Positions 23,001 to 32,855 of a DNA stretch of 64,000 nt are shown in pieces. Below the pieces are notes generated by a model. That model saw only the letters and a list, made by a program, of their open reading frames with translations. It searched no databases and was not told the DNA's origin. Positions within the stretch are counted from its first letter, which is position 1, and each line of letters starts with the position of its first letter. The stretch is from Trichostrongylus colubriformis (lineage: Eukaryota > Nematoda > Chromadorea > Rhabditida > Trichostrongylidae): contig OZ022256.1 in the NCBI GenBank assembly GCA_963978905.1, positions 38,922,001 to 38,986,000 on the forward strand. The letters are read 5' to 3'. The position numbers and the translations under genes are program-made.

Positions 23001-24920
23001 TCATTTCATGTAACACGTTGGCTTTCGTGTGCAATATAATGGAAAATTTAGACGAGGTAAGTTACGAAGTTATCATTGTCTTTTCTCGGAGCTAGTCAAT
23101 GAACCTAGTGAACTGAAGCATTGCCTTTTGATAAGTTTACGGAAGTTCAGGGGATAACTAGGGTGTTCAGGAAGGCCAAAGAAGTTCAATCAAAGTGAAA
23201 GGAAGACAGCGATTTAAAGAGACGCATGTCATTGTGATGGTGCATGTGATTAGTTTTGAAAAACGGTACTCTATAAGTAACTACGGTGGCTGACAGAATC
23301 CTGGAGCTCAGCTTCTCCATAAATGAGCAGGTCACCCACCTAATCGCCTAGCACATACTCGCGCGCCTTCGGCAGGGGATATGTGGCCTTAGGTCGAATT
23401 TTCGCACGGCGAGTGTGATTTGTTTTGTTCGCCTGTTACCGCGTCAGTTTCACTTTATGGCGGTCTTTATAGTGGTGGGTTTTGTGGAATTGAGCACTCT
23501 GTGAGAAATGGTAAAACACACGCCGATTGAGAGAACTGCAGATGCTGTGCTTCTTTATGGAAATGCAGAATAAGGATATGTGTGTGCGGAAGAGGATCAA
23601 ATACGTAGCCTTTCCCGGGCCTCGAAGGGTCAAAAGTATTAGTGAAATGAAGAATCTGCTATTCTGCTACCAGTCTATTCTTTTCCGCAGACCACACAAG
23701 TCCGCAAAAACGCCAATAACACCACTATGAACCCCGCCTAAAGTTTTAGGCCTAAATAAAAATCAGTCACTCACAAAATAACATTGCCGTATGTTTTTAT
23801 AACTGTTAAACTGGAATTCTATCATTATGCACAGATATGCGCACAAACATACAACACTTAAAAATAAACATGTACACAGGCACAAACGCTTCCAGTGGTT
23901 ATGCGGGAAACAGCTATCTCTCTCAAAGGGACTCCACCAGTATCGGCTAATTGCGTTCTGTGCGGAATCCCAACCTTCTGTGGCAACTTGTGCTGATAGC
24001 TCCGCGAGTACGATGCCGCAGTGCGAAAATTCAAACTAAAGTCATACACTCGATAATCAGTGTTGTCCGCTCTCAGAGACTTCACAAGTAATAGGCCCAT
24101 CACGCGGGTTTAATGGTGACTCCATTCCGCTTTACGCTACTGCAGTACTTTGCACCCCTTTGACCATCTTCAGCTGGAGACCACCTGCTGCCCTGAAAAC
24201 AAAGGTATCTCACGTTACACTGCCGTTTCAACTGCCTTACTGCGAGAGCACTCATAGGCATCGCTATCATAGTGAAATCCAACAGAACTTCTTAGGGAGA
24301 GTATAATACTGTCAATGTCCTGCTGTGTCCGGTATTTTTAAATGTTTCAGGTAGGGCCACTCTATCAGAGCATGGTAACGTTCAACAATCTTTTGGTAAG
24401 TGGAGTTATTTCTTATGGTCCAGAATATTACATAATTGTTTCTTGCTACTTGAAAGAAAATCCTCAATTTTTCCCTCGGATACTTTTTTGCATCTTCGTT
24501 TTGTTGGAAATGTCAGAATTCTTGATCTTTTGTGGAAATATGTGTATACGCAATTGTGAAAGGCAAGAGAGAAAGCAATAGATTTTGGTTTTTGAATCTT
24601 TCGTAAGAATACTATGCATATACTGTAGCTATAGCTGCTATAGCTATGCAAGGAAATGAATTTGCATCGCTCACTGTCATAGTGCGAAGAAGAATAAAAA
24701 ACGGAAACGATGCGGATCTTCTTCCATTTTTTGCACAACTAGGGTGTGCGTTGTGCCCTGTGGATAAGGTTTTATTCGACGAATTGCTTTTTAGGTAATG
24801 GTGAACGCCTCATGTAATATATGCGTGTACATGCTGTTCTCTGAAAAATACCGTATGCTCTTACGTCACTACATGTGCTGCGATTGGTCACGACAAGGCG
24901 AAATGCTTATCAGTTCATAG
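4673..24920 (+). CDS. FMRFamide-like neuropeptide receptor (rhodopsin-class GPCR), 8 exons
   Basis: Eight exons (4673-5031, 14991-15044, 15101-15254, 16198-16289, 17796-17922, 22913-23056, 24351-24395, 24795-24920) join in phase to 1101 nt, 366 aa plus stop. All junctions are GT-AG. TM1 is about residues 46-68 (N63 = position 1.50), TM2 81-104 (LSASD, D91 = 2.50), TM3 123-147 ending HRY instead of DRY, TM4 170-185 followed by the TRFFE found in FMRFaR/FRPR receptors, TM5 225-248 (P236), TM6 about 283-305 and TM7 ending NICVY (variant NPxxY). N-glycosylation sites are at N4 and N28. Length and motifs fit nematode FRPR receptors, which sit in the neuronal plasma membrane and signal through G proteins. 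The exact orthologue and ligand cannot be told. The first ATG, at 4673, is chosen; in-frame codons upstream are not ATG. Confidence 0.9.
9440..9844 (-). CDS. Open frame of 130-odd codons, unidentified
   Basis: A long open frame in an intron on the opposite strand. It starts after an in-frame stop with no ATG at its 5' end, so it would need an upstream exon. It has a lysine/arginine-rich start and a Cys-rich core (a GCYCAE segment, then a CVCSNC segment) that might bind metal, and an acidic end. No splice acceptor is convincing. It may be a transposon-derived fragment or chance. Confidence 0.2.
   Translation of the reverse strand: MPQHETVRRGKGKKAKDREDFLERKSDLFVTLRSNAQRGCYCAETGYLKWGAVPHCVCSNCLLTLSEGAILPRYLANAHKESRAPSTEEHVSWTLMNVLIHGVHISDSFAENLFHEKYTDLMAEPDNAVAEPDG
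10192..10921. mobile_element. TA-flanked non-autonomous DNA transposon, 730 bp
   Basis: Inverted ends of about 25 bp: CGAGGGGTGCCAAAAAAGTA on the left and, reverse-complemented, CAGGGGGTGCCAAAAAAAAG on the right. TA dinucleotides lie at 10190-10191 and 10922-10923. No transposase is recognised inside. Ends and target duplication fit the Tc1/mariner superfamily. Confidence 0.8.
11734..11891 (+). pseudogene. Tc1-like transposase N-terminal fragment
   Basis: A short frame resembles the paired helix-turn-helix DNA-binding region of Tc1/Tc3-type transposases: a proline/lysine-rich RSKPPAKDERQISKLA segment followed by LKLSASKSTAWRAIERS, the position of the SxSTVxRxL recognition helix. It ends at a stop and the catalytic domain is absent. 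No TIRs were found around it. Confidence 0.5.
12950..13552 (+). pseudogene. Non-LTR retrotransposon (LINE, CR1/jockey-like) reverse transcriptase fragment
   Basis: Interrupted frames keep RT landmarks in order: a NYRPVS-type block near 12960, a KAFDEVPH block near 13200, then an uninterrupted stretch at 13296-13552 with the catalytic YADDIKIY motif and a following W-x-LPIS-x-KTQIVH block. Several frameshifts and stops separate them and both ends of the element are missing. Dead copy, plus strand, inside receptor intron 1. Confidence 0.82.
14991..15044 (+). CDS. Receptor exon 2: start of TM3
   Basis: A 54-nt exon after a TTGTTTCAG acceptor, encoding residues 120-137 (contains VAPYMYGLMMMAQTI). 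It ends TTAG|GTAGGT in phase 2. It has phase 2 on both sides, so skipping it would keep the frame but delete the outer half of TM3. Confidence 0.88.
   Translation, partial: LLGCTLHVWPHDDGADH
15101..15254 (+). CDS. Receptor exon 3: rest of TM3, HRY motif, TM4
   Basis: Follows a 56-bp intron with a CTGTTTTCAG acceptor. Encodes the inner half of TM3 with HRYIGVCHP (His replaces the usual Asp/Glu of D/ERY), the second intracellular loop, and TM4 ending in TRFFE. The donor GAG|GTCAGA is in phase 0. Confidence 0.9.
16198..16289 (+). CDS. Receptor exon 4: second extracellular loop
   Basis: A 92-nt exon supplying residues 190-219: a Cys at 196 and the LLQPTALRRSDLY segment typical of the loop just before TM5 in this family. 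The acceptor (ATTCAAG) is weaker than the TTTCAG used elsewhere, so the exact 5' edge is the least certain boundary of the gene, although both phases fit. The donor ACAG|GTATTC is in phase 2. Confidence 0.78.
16287..16468 (+). repeat. Direct duplication of the exon 4 donor region
   Basis: About 38 bp spanning the exon 4 donor (from ACAGGTATTCATTTCTTTGG onward) recur almost unchanged 143 bp downstream, at about 16430-16468. The second copy keeps the ACAG|GTATTC donor word. The segment between the two copies is not repeated. Confidence 0.85.
16290..17795 (+). other. Receptor intron 4
   Basis: About 1.5 kb between exons 4 and 5. Apart from the duplicated donor segment it holds nothing recognisable. 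An open stretch near 16557-16720 is hydrophobic but does not fit the receptor alignment. Confidence 0.7.
17796..17922 (+). CDS. Receptor exon 5: TM5 and start of third intracellular loop
   Basis: After a TATTTCAG acceptor the first base completes Arg220. It encodes TM5 with the conserved proline (YVVPFSLLIVVNTLVL), then the basic VRRSRRMH start of the third intracellular loop, a G-protein contact region. The donor CAG|GTAAAG is in phase 0. Confidence 0.9.
18204..18713 (+). mobile_element. MITE family R2, copy a
   Basis: Begins TA-AAAGGCAGTTATAGGGATAA and ends with the imperfect inverse (CATTATCCCTATCACTATCTT). It aligns along its length with copies at 34413-34947 and, inverted, 61346-61885. 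Shared internal landmarks are an ATTCGGACGAAAAGT segment near one end and AGGCGG/GCCGCCTC runs near the other. No coding capacity is recognised. Confidence 0.8.
19981..21355. mobile_element. 1.4-kb near-perfect palindrome (foldback mariner-like MITE)
   Basis: Two arms of about 690 bp (19981 to about 20669 and about 20692-21355) are inverted copies around a 20-odd-bp loop. The outer ends are TTGGGTTGAGGGATAAG and, reverse-complemented, CTGGGTTGAGGAATAAG, with TA at 19979-19980 and 21356-21357. Each arm is built from diverged repeats of roughly 150-180 bp, most ending in a small hairpin module CGATAGAGC-(T)n-GCTCTACA (near 20073, 20418 and 20565, with a variant near 20250). The arms carry open frames only because they are repetitive; no transposase is seen. 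Confidence 0.92.
22425..22625 (-). repeat. Dispersed repeat R1, copy a
   Basis: About 200 bp match, in inverted orientation, the segment at 33735-33945. Shared landmarks on the minus strand are a GGCGCCGTCAG word, a CTTCAAAG...GTTCGCCTATGTTG run and a CAACAGATAAAGCTGCAAA run. No TIRs were recognised. Its frames are not coding-like. Confidence 0.75.
22913..23056 (+). CDS. Receptor exon 6: end of third loop and TM6
   Basis: Acceptor GGGTTTCAG. Encodes 48 residues: a charged loop (ENDEFEKKAERKERQTS) then TM6 (IMLIAIVFLFISCNTLAFV) and the NIMENLDE turn. Donor GAG|GTAAGT in phase 0. The FISCNTLAF pattern is typical of FMRFamide-receptor relatives, which have Cys-Asn where many class A receptors have CWxP. 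Confidence 0.92.
24351..24395 (+). CDS. Receptor exon 7: third extracellular loop and start of TM7
   Basis: A 45-nt micro-exon (15 codons, VGPLYQSMVTFNNLL) between an AATGTTTCAG acceptor and a TTG|GTAAGT donor, phase 0 on both sides. The FNNLL segment occupies the start of TM7. Confidence 0.88.
24795..24920 (+). CDS. Receptor exon 8: TM7 and C-terminal tail
   Basis: After a CTTTTTAG acceptor it encodes VMVNASCNICVYMLFSEKYR, where NICVY stands for NPxxY, then a short tail with adjacent Cys (MCCDW) that could be palmitoylated. Stop TAG at 24918-24920. The tail is short for the family. Confidence 0.9.
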   Translation, partial: VMVNASCNICVYMLFSEKYRMLLRHYMCCDWSRQGEMLISS

Positions 24921-25405
24921 GCTTGATGGTCATTTGATACCGTTAATTTCCACGTTCCTAGTCATATGTTAATACATGGATAGAGATTTCGATGTAGGAG
25001 TCACACGTCGTTGCCAATGTGTCTCTCAGCCAAATCGTTCAGCCTTGTCTACGGGTAACCCTAATTCGGCTTTTTTTCTCGTTGGTGTCACCAGTGAGAA
25101 ATTATTGTTTTGACTTACATTACGCTTCTTGTTCTCATATAATTTTTGTTTATTATGTGCTTCTACGCTTCTAGTGTAATACCTTTGAAATCAGCATCTT
25201 CTTGATGAAATTTCTCTACTTAAGGCCGAAAAGTGAAAACGGCCCGTATCTGCTTTAACCATCGATATTTTTATTGGAGGCCTTCTCGCTTTTGTATGTT
25301 AAGCCCAGAAATGTATTTGATTGTGTGATTTGCCTTCTCGGGTCTTCTCTAATGCATACATATTTTGTGTAATCATCGACGCAGTTTGAAAAAATGAGTG
25401 GACCA

Positions 25406-25411
25406 AATAAA
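25406..25411 (+). terminator. Possible polyadenylation signal of the receptor gene
   Basis: AATAAA about 490 bp after the receptor stop codon, the clearest such hexamer seen downstream. The 3' UTR length this implies is plausible but unproven. Confidence 0.4.
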
Positions 25412-26191
25412 TGTATCGGAATATGTTTAGTTCAATCAGGACATGTAAATACCGTGGTACAGTTGCTACAAATTCGATATGATTGGTAGGTGGCAGCTCT
25501 AAATAATGAAATTTTGTGCATAGCGTGCCACTGCACCAGTCACACTCAATAGCACGCTAATGATGGGTACATAATAGCACACACTCAAAAGCACGCAAAA
25601 GACTGCGGGAACTGAATAGCAAAGTTTTTTTTTACATGTTGGGAGGAAGGGAGGGAGCTAACAATGGAAAAATTGCACAGACAGGAAGCAAGAGCAGTTC
25701 CGAAATGGAAACGATATTCATGGAACAAAGTCTTCTGCGTAAAAAGGGATTCAAATACTACGAAGAATTTTCGTGTCGCTGGCCTCTGCTCAAAAATTCA
25801 CTTCCACAGCTTACGTTGGTGTTTTTTGTCTCTTAAGTAAGATGAACTGATGTCATCGTCGAAATACTTGTTGCTGTGCTCTGCATGCACCCCTTGCAAC
25901 AAGGAATATTTTGACGTGCAGTCAGGCGTAAGTGATGGAATGGTGCTCGATGCACAATACTGTGTCGGAATACGGACGACCAAACTTCATTCATCTTCAT
26001 GGTTCCTTCAAAAACAATTGCACCTCATCTTGAAATAACTCAGGAGCCGATGCCATGTTGCTAATGCGTTGCGCTTGGGACCTTCATGATGGGAGCGGGA
26101 GCTACGGTCAAGTATGGCACGGATTGTCGTCGCATCAACCTTCCTAGCGTTTGACTCGATTAATAGGTCTTAGATCTTCAATCTACTTCAG

Positions 26192-26989
26192 GCAACCAAA
26201 TGTTCAGAGTACCCTGCCGATAATTTTGAAAACAGAAAACGGCGCGGCTCTTGATTATTTGCGAAGACTAGGGATTGTCGAATATTATAAAGCCTTAGTG
26301 AAGCTTTAACGTGGCTGCAATTCTCAATTAGTCAAACATTACCTTCTGCGCCGGACTGCTACGAATTCAGGCATTTTGAGAGTGAAGGAAAGAATCTACG
26401 TAGATACATAGTTACGTTGACGAATCTCTGGGTAATCGCTGCAAAGTATAATACTTGAGGGTCTTCGTGTGAGTGTCTAACAACACGACCGATTACTGTG
26501 ACTTTACCTGAGCATCAACTTGCACAGCCTGTTCCTTCGCTAGAGTTGCCTCATCTGAAGACCAGCAGAATAAAGCCGCCCACTCGAGGATTGCCAGCCA
26601 CTTTTTCCAGTGATCGAGGGAGTCTACAGGTGCATTGTGGCATGATCAATGACTACTTCGAACTTGTCAGTTTACTTCATAGTTTTTGGGTATATTATAG
26701 CCATCATAATTTATCACGCATGGCTGTTGGTGCCCTCTTTTTGATCAACTTTGTTTGATGGGCTTACAACGCGTGGCTATTATTTGATGACAAGTCAGTA
26801 TGTGGGTCTATTTTTAGATGTTTCTCTCAACTCGTGAAGAGACTGCGGCGAGCTACTGAAAAACAGCGATCGTTGGGAGTGATGAATGCTAAGTTGATTC
26901 AGCTCAACAATCGAACAACAGCGGTCTGCTGGTGCTACCGGCTGTTACCTGAGAGTGTTGAACGCTCTAAGTCGTTATCAGAAATTTAG
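26192..26989 (+). CDS. Cluster of three coding-like segments, unidentified
   Basis: Three plus-strand segments look exon-like. 26192-26309: CTTCAG acceptor, 38 codons to a stop, containing LDYLRRLGIVEYYKALVKL. 26528-26629: GCACAG acceptor, exactly 34 codons in phase 0 on both sides, Pro/Ser-rich with TSRIKPPTRGLPATFSS, and a CTACAG|GTGCAT donor. 26818-26989: TTTTTAG acceptor, 57 codons, helical and basic, with MNAKLIQLNNR. Their phases do not all agree in one simple model, so they may be a decayed gene or parts of a gene continuing elsewhere. Family not recognised. Confidence 0.27.
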
Positions 26990-27219
26990 CCCTGAGGGCG
27001 ATTACAAGCATCGTATAATTGCTGTGGATGTGTCCATCCAGAAAAGCATAGGACCGTGCACTGATCGACTGCTAGGAATTTGTCGCGTCACGCATTTTTC
27101 TCGCCCGCAATTGGTTACGATCATATCGTCGAAATGTTTTTGCTGATGTAAGTTTGTTCTTGTCAGTGTAATGACGGACAAGGAGCGATGTCACCCGTAA
27201 AGCTACCTGTTTTAAATTA

Positions 27220-28433
27220 CCCTAAAATCCCATAGATAAGAGCGGCCCGTAGATAAGAGCGGTTTGTGCTAGAAAATGAAAATCGACGTTCGTATACGTT
27301 GTTTTTTGGCGCTGTATGCTCATAATTATTTCAATAATAGCCTACCACTATACCTTTATTTTTACTGTTTTCTACACTTTTTCTATTGCTATTTTTTATT
27401 AGGTTTTAAGGAAGGTTCTGGCCGGTTTTTCGCGTTCATAAGATAAATTCAAATCTCAGAGCGCAACAACGTTAATCAGCTTACCTATTATACACATTAG
27501 ATAGACAAAAAGTTGCTCTTTTTTACTATATGTTTTATTTGGAATGCCACAAGGTTTCCAAATTATTAGAGAAATTTAAAGTACTGCGAAAATGGCAAAT
27601 TTTAGATGACTTCACTTCGCGAGTTCTTATTTAGCTGAGTCCCAGCGAAGGTGACCACAAATGTGAAAACTGCAAGAGGAGGGGGTAAAGCATTGGATGG
27701 AACACTTTGTCCCTGGTTTCAGAACTGCAGAACTGAGAATGAATTGCTCGAAATTTCAATTGATCAAATCGCTTTAACTGAAACGGCAGAAAGCGATGAG
27801 CGTCCATACTTGCAGGGGATATTCACAAGTATTGGCCCTCAACAAACAAACTTAGTTGACCACCTCAAGTAGCCTTGATTTGGAAAAATCCAAAAAAATG
27901 GGTGCCGCGGGACCCATCACGGCGGTTATGCGCAGCGCATATTCCACAAATCCTCTTCCACCAATCGAAGCAGTTGAAGGCTGAAGCCCATACTCGTCCA
28001 TCATATTCAACAGATCTAGCGCTAACTATGCCCCACTTTCCCAAGCATCTGGACAGCTTCTTCAATAGCAGTCTGTTCAGAAAAAATGGTGATTTGAAGT
28101 CGACTTTTTTTTATTTCGCGCAACATAAATCTTCAGCCCTTTAGCAAAATGAGATACGCAAGCATGCCTAGTGTTGCCAAAAGCGAAGCGTACCGAATGG
28201 TACCCATTCCGTGAGAAAAGATGCAGTCTGAGCCGAGTTATGATCTCCCGAAGTTGAAATAGCGAAAACTAGCCATAAGAAATCTAATTTTACTGTTGCA
28301 TTGGGAGTGACTGCTGCTGGAGAGAAACTTAAGCCATTGTTAATTTTCAAAAATTTTTCAAGAAATTCTAAGAATTTTTAAGAATTCTTTTTTACAGGTG
28401 AATCAAACCGCTCTTATCTATGGGACTTTAGGG
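27220..28433. mobile_element. TA-flanked MITE of family A (CCCTAAA ends), 1.2 kb
   Basis: Ends CCCTAAAATCCCATAGATAA on the left and, reverse-complemented, CCCTAAAGTCCCATAGATAA on the right, with TA at 27218-27219 and 28434-28435. The left end carries an extra tandem copy of GTAGATAAGAGCGG absent from the right end. The same terminal sequence bounds the element at 48847-49792, but the interiors differ. An open frame at 27651-27872 has no recognisable domain. Confidence 0.85.
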
Positions 28434-31400
28434 TAGCTTTAGGCGTGCTCGCATGTGAAGGCACTCAAGTTCATCACTCAGTCAAGTGAACCCTTCAAGT
28501 TGGTGAAGTAGTTTGCGTCGCAACGAGAGGAAGCGGGAGTTTCCTTCGTTTTCGACGAGCATACGATCGCGTTGGGGCGCAAGTGGTTACCATTTAGGCT
28601 CCAACGAGCCGTCATCGAACACATCCACGTCGCCTGGCTCTTCATGAGGGTGTCTTTCGTCCCTCTCCCTTCTCTTCATTCCTCGTATTTTTCTTCTTAT
28701 CTCCAACGGAAACGCCGCTGCGTCCCTTTCTTGTAGGCTACCTGCAAGAAATCTGCTATGCGGGCGGCTGGATGTGGTAGCGTCATCTGTACGTCTCCGC
28801 CCGTACCACTCCGCCTTGAAGTTTGTGAACCATCAACGCAGAGTGTGAAGGCGGCTATACGCAAAGGAGGTGAGGGTACAGCCGGCATCCCTTATACTAA
28901 CTCGTGGGATTTTTTGTTTACTCTATACTGCTGAGCCTTTCAAGATCTACTTCTCCATGGAACTACACCCGATTAGGAATTAGTGCCGAAAAATCGAAAA
29001 CACTGCTTTTTGTAGGCCCATTCACAATTACAGACCTTTCTGTTCGGTATACACTGCGGCCACAATAATTCTTCTAATTGGAAATCAACATTTGAAAAAA
29101 AATATTCAGAGGAAAAACTATGTACTTAAGAAAATTTTCCGCGGGTAAATTTGCGTATTGCCTTTGATGTTTACTTATGTGTCGAATGAAGAATCCTTGG
29201 ACATTAAGCCTGCTTTGCACATCTCCTGAAATCCTGAATGTAATGCTGCTGTTTGTTTGTGTCGGATGGAACCCACAAATTGGAGCTCACCACAAGGCGA
29301 TTGGACGAAAAACACAACACTTCCTTCGTATCGATTCGAAAGAAAAACAGCGTTTGCCTCGTCTTTCATGCAACTATTCCATAACTGACATGAAAACATT
29401 CATTTATGCACCCGAAACTAATATATGCAAACGGAAAAAAAAGTTTCAAATCAAAAGCAATAGATGGAAATCAGATGGCTAAGAATAATATGTAGTACTT
29501 GATGTGACGAGTAGTCTTTTTCAAGATGGCGCCACGCTTTCCATGACATTATTCTTTCATTTTGAATTCCAGTGCCATCCCTATGCGATTCGGCGTCCCA
29601 TGTGCAACTCAGAGTTTCATACCGATAAGGATTCGACACCTCTCACTTGCTCTGAAGGATAGCAGGACTTGCTTTTCATGGGTAGACATCGTTCATCGAG
29701 GAATTAGTTTACAGACCGTGAGAGCCACAGAAGTCGCATTGTCAATGAACTATTTATATCAGGAAGCTATCAATAGGTAAAGATGAAGAAAATAGTTTTG
29801 TGAACTGCCTTTGTGAATTCTTTGCTGGACGTTCATTCACAAGTAAGTGCATCTGGCCCAACGGTTAGAGTACACTTACCTCAGACAAATATGAAGAAAC
29901 AAGTAATGAGGCAAATTTTCCAGCATGATCGGAAATCAGCTGAATTTCCAGCTCACAATTGGTTCAGAGTGCTGCTTCTTACGAAAATTTAAATCATGTT
30001 TATCCAGGAAAGGTGAGCGTAGGTTATGCTGAAATCTGAGTATACACTAATACAGTGGACAATGCAAGTGTATTTATCGAGATTTTCCATCGAATAGCAA
30101 GTGACATGAAGTGAATATACAAATTAGCTAATCAATGTTTGCTTCCCACAAAATCATTCACCAGTTGCAGATTTAGTTGGTACCTTCCATCGCGAAATGC
30201 GAAAGGAAATGTACATTTTTTATTGTTTTCACATACATCTGCTATGGAACAGCTAGCCCGGAAAAGCTGAAGCAGCAGATTTTTTGGATTTCTGATTCAC
30301 GCGAGCAACACACATTTCAATGCGAGAGCATTTTCAGCTGAAGGGCTCCTCATTTCTGTATTCCTCATCTGAGTTTGTTTATCCGTAGGGCTTTTACCAT
30401 CTGCTAGATGTACGCTAGATAAGTCATTACTGTACTGACGGAAAGTGCACCTCCAAAAATAGTGATTATAGGGTAACAATTTTTGGGATCCCGTTCTCGC
30501 GTCATTCCTCTCCTCATTCGCTCGATCATTGCTTTCGGGAGGATATAAGGAAACAGGGGGTCCTGGTAATAGTTAAACTCAACTATTTTGCAAATAAGTT
30601 CTACTACTGCATAGCTTCAACTGGGACTTTTCTCAGGTGTCTTTCGATAAAGAAACGGTATGCATAAAGATATAAATGGTTCAGCTGAATTCTCCAGCTT
30701 TCATGGATTCATGATGGTACCGGAAACCGGATTCGATCACGTTCCCATTCATGCAGAGAAACTATGTACCTCAAAAGAGCGAGAACTTCGATTTGTGAGG
30801 GTTTAGCCATGGGGACAGCATCAATGTTGAGCGCCCTTTTAAGGGCAATCCGAAGAGAGTTGACGTGAGACGCTGATCCCCTCGTCAAACATCGTCTGAA
30901 TAGCGACCTGTAATGGTTGTCGCAAACATTGCATGCACACTGTGACTGTCACTACTCCCACCTTCCCACTAAACTCATTCGCCTTAGTCCAACACATACA
31001 ATACAACACTTCGACTCATTCAACTTTAAGCTCTTCACGCTCCACTATTCGCAGCTCTGCTCAAGCCGTCTGAGCTGAAATGACTCAGATTTACTCATCA
31101 ACACTGAGAACCCATACATGTTTCCACTGATGGAAATTTTTCGCCTCCCGGACATAACTGCCGGTCCGTCACAAGAAATGAAGAAATTCCCTTTTACATG
31201 TTAAAAACTAACCGACGCCCTGCAAGGAATTTCAAATTGGGTACCCCTTTAAGGTCCATGAATAATGTAGACTATGGTAAAACGTTTGTGTGAAATGCTG
31301 TTGTAGGCCTTTCACTGGGATATGCTTGAAGGGGAAGCATAGTGGAAAGGTGGCACCACGGATGAAGATGTTTTTTTGTAATGGAGTTTCTCAAATTCAC

Positions 31401-32400
31401 ACATTTTATAATAAAAAATGGATTATACTCAATAGATTTCCAGTGCAATAGATTATACTCAACAGATTTCCAGTAGATACATCAGGGAGCGAAATCGCAA
31501 TCTACATGTTGAGCAACTCAATTTCGGGATCTCTGGGATTCGTGGGTTTGTGAGTGCACATTTACGTAAAAGCTGGTTTGTTTTCAAAAAAATTGTTATT
31601 AGTTGCAAAGAACTGATTGTGAGCCGCGCGGAATTTAACAAAATGTTAGCGACTATCAGATAGGCAAATCATGCAAGATGGCGGAGCCATTGCGTTCCGT
31701 TGCTTTAGCCTGGCACAGCTTTTTAAACGCTCTTGGACAAGGCATATTGACCTGGGAAAATTTGCAATCCACTTACATCCAATTCGGTGTTCGGAAACCA
31801 TTTGCGTAGGCCTTTGTGTAACGAGAGCAATGTCATCGTGACACAACGCTGCGCAACTGGTCCTATCACGCATTTCCTTGTCTTCTGTGACAATTCTTGT
31901 GTTGACTCCTAAATGATGCTTTTACTCCAGCATTTCAATAGCTGCAATCACTCTCAAGCTGTGGCACGATTTCTGTCGTATTTTGAATTTCACAGGAAGG
32001 GCAAGGGGAGTTAGAAGGTGATTTATTTGTGCGAAGTTAAATTGCTTACTTCATCCAAGTGGGCTCACTTTAGCAGTTTCAATTACTTATTTCAATCATA
32101 AATCGTAACTCATCTGTGTGCATTACTTCATTTCTATTTTCTCATCGAGGTCTATACGTGGAGAAATCTCCGAAAATCGTCGTATTTTTGAGTCGAAAGA
32201 GTGAACGGATTCGCGCGTTTGTGGAGGATTCCTTGAATCTTTGGATTTTTTTGGTGCGTGCAAAAGCTGGAAAAGCTGAAGATCGATAATCATATGTTGC
32301 AGTAGGTTCCAATAGCTATTACATCAGTATTAAGCAGGGGTGATAAAATTTCCCTGAACTCTGTGCTGTCCCGGCTCAAAATGTCTCAGAGTGCGACTTA
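28434..32400. other. Intergenic stretch with little recognisable content
   Basis: About 4 kb without a supported gene. The only exon-like item is a 30-codon plus-strand segment at 29573-29662. Minus-strand frames near 31459-31873 show no domain and no ordered splice sites. Base composition is AT-rich and unremarkable. Confidence 0.5.
29573..29662 (+). CDS. Short exon-like segment, Cys-containing, unidentified
   Basis: After an AATTCCAG acceptor, 29 codons run to a TAG. The peptide has three cysteines in an extracellular-looking context (CHPYAIRRPMCNSEFHTD, then LTC). It could be the last exon or a decayed exon of a secreted or membrane protein. No partner exon was found nearby. Confidence 0.22.
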   Translation, partial: CHPYAIRRPMCNSEFHTDKDSTPLTCSEG

Positions 32401-32855
32401 AAGACACCAGAAGGAGGTAATTTTGGCCTATGGTAGAACAGACGTAGTGTGGACGAGTTCAAGTGGCCGCCATTGCACAAACTCCCCAATTTGACGCCGT
32501 GGCATGGTGCCAAGAGAAGACGTTTCCTTTATAAATTTGCTTTTTCCTTTTACTTTTTCCTTTATTTTTTCTTACACTGTTTCTAGATGTACTTACATGA
32601 ATGCTAATATAGTTGGGAATGGCCACTCCACTACGCTGGGTGTCAGGTGCTACAACTAATGGTGGACCGCGGCCAGTCTCCCACAACGGGCAACTCGGAA
32701 AGTCAGTGCGATGGTGCGAATGAGGCGCGAATACACACCGCAGCGATGCACTTTTGAATTCGAGTATTTTCACCGATTATCGCTTCTAACCTTCTGCGTT
32801 CGTTACAAAATGCGCATTTCTTTGCATTTTTCTCTTGTTTCGGACCCCTTCCGGT
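32401..32855 (+). mobile_element. MITE family R3, copy a
   Basis: Starts right after TA with AAGACACCAGAAGGAGGTAA and ends at CCCCTTCCGGTT followed by TA. It aligns over its whole length with the inverted copy at 60884-61343, at roughly nine in ten bases by eye. The right terminus has lost about four bases relative to that copy. A 60-codon frame (starting near 32711) is shared by both copies simply because the DNA is similar. Confidence 0.8.

Noticed and set aside
29840..29885. tRNA A-box-like sequence (TGGCCCAACGGTTAGAG)
   Set aside because: No B box or cloverleaf partner arms follow within 60 bp.
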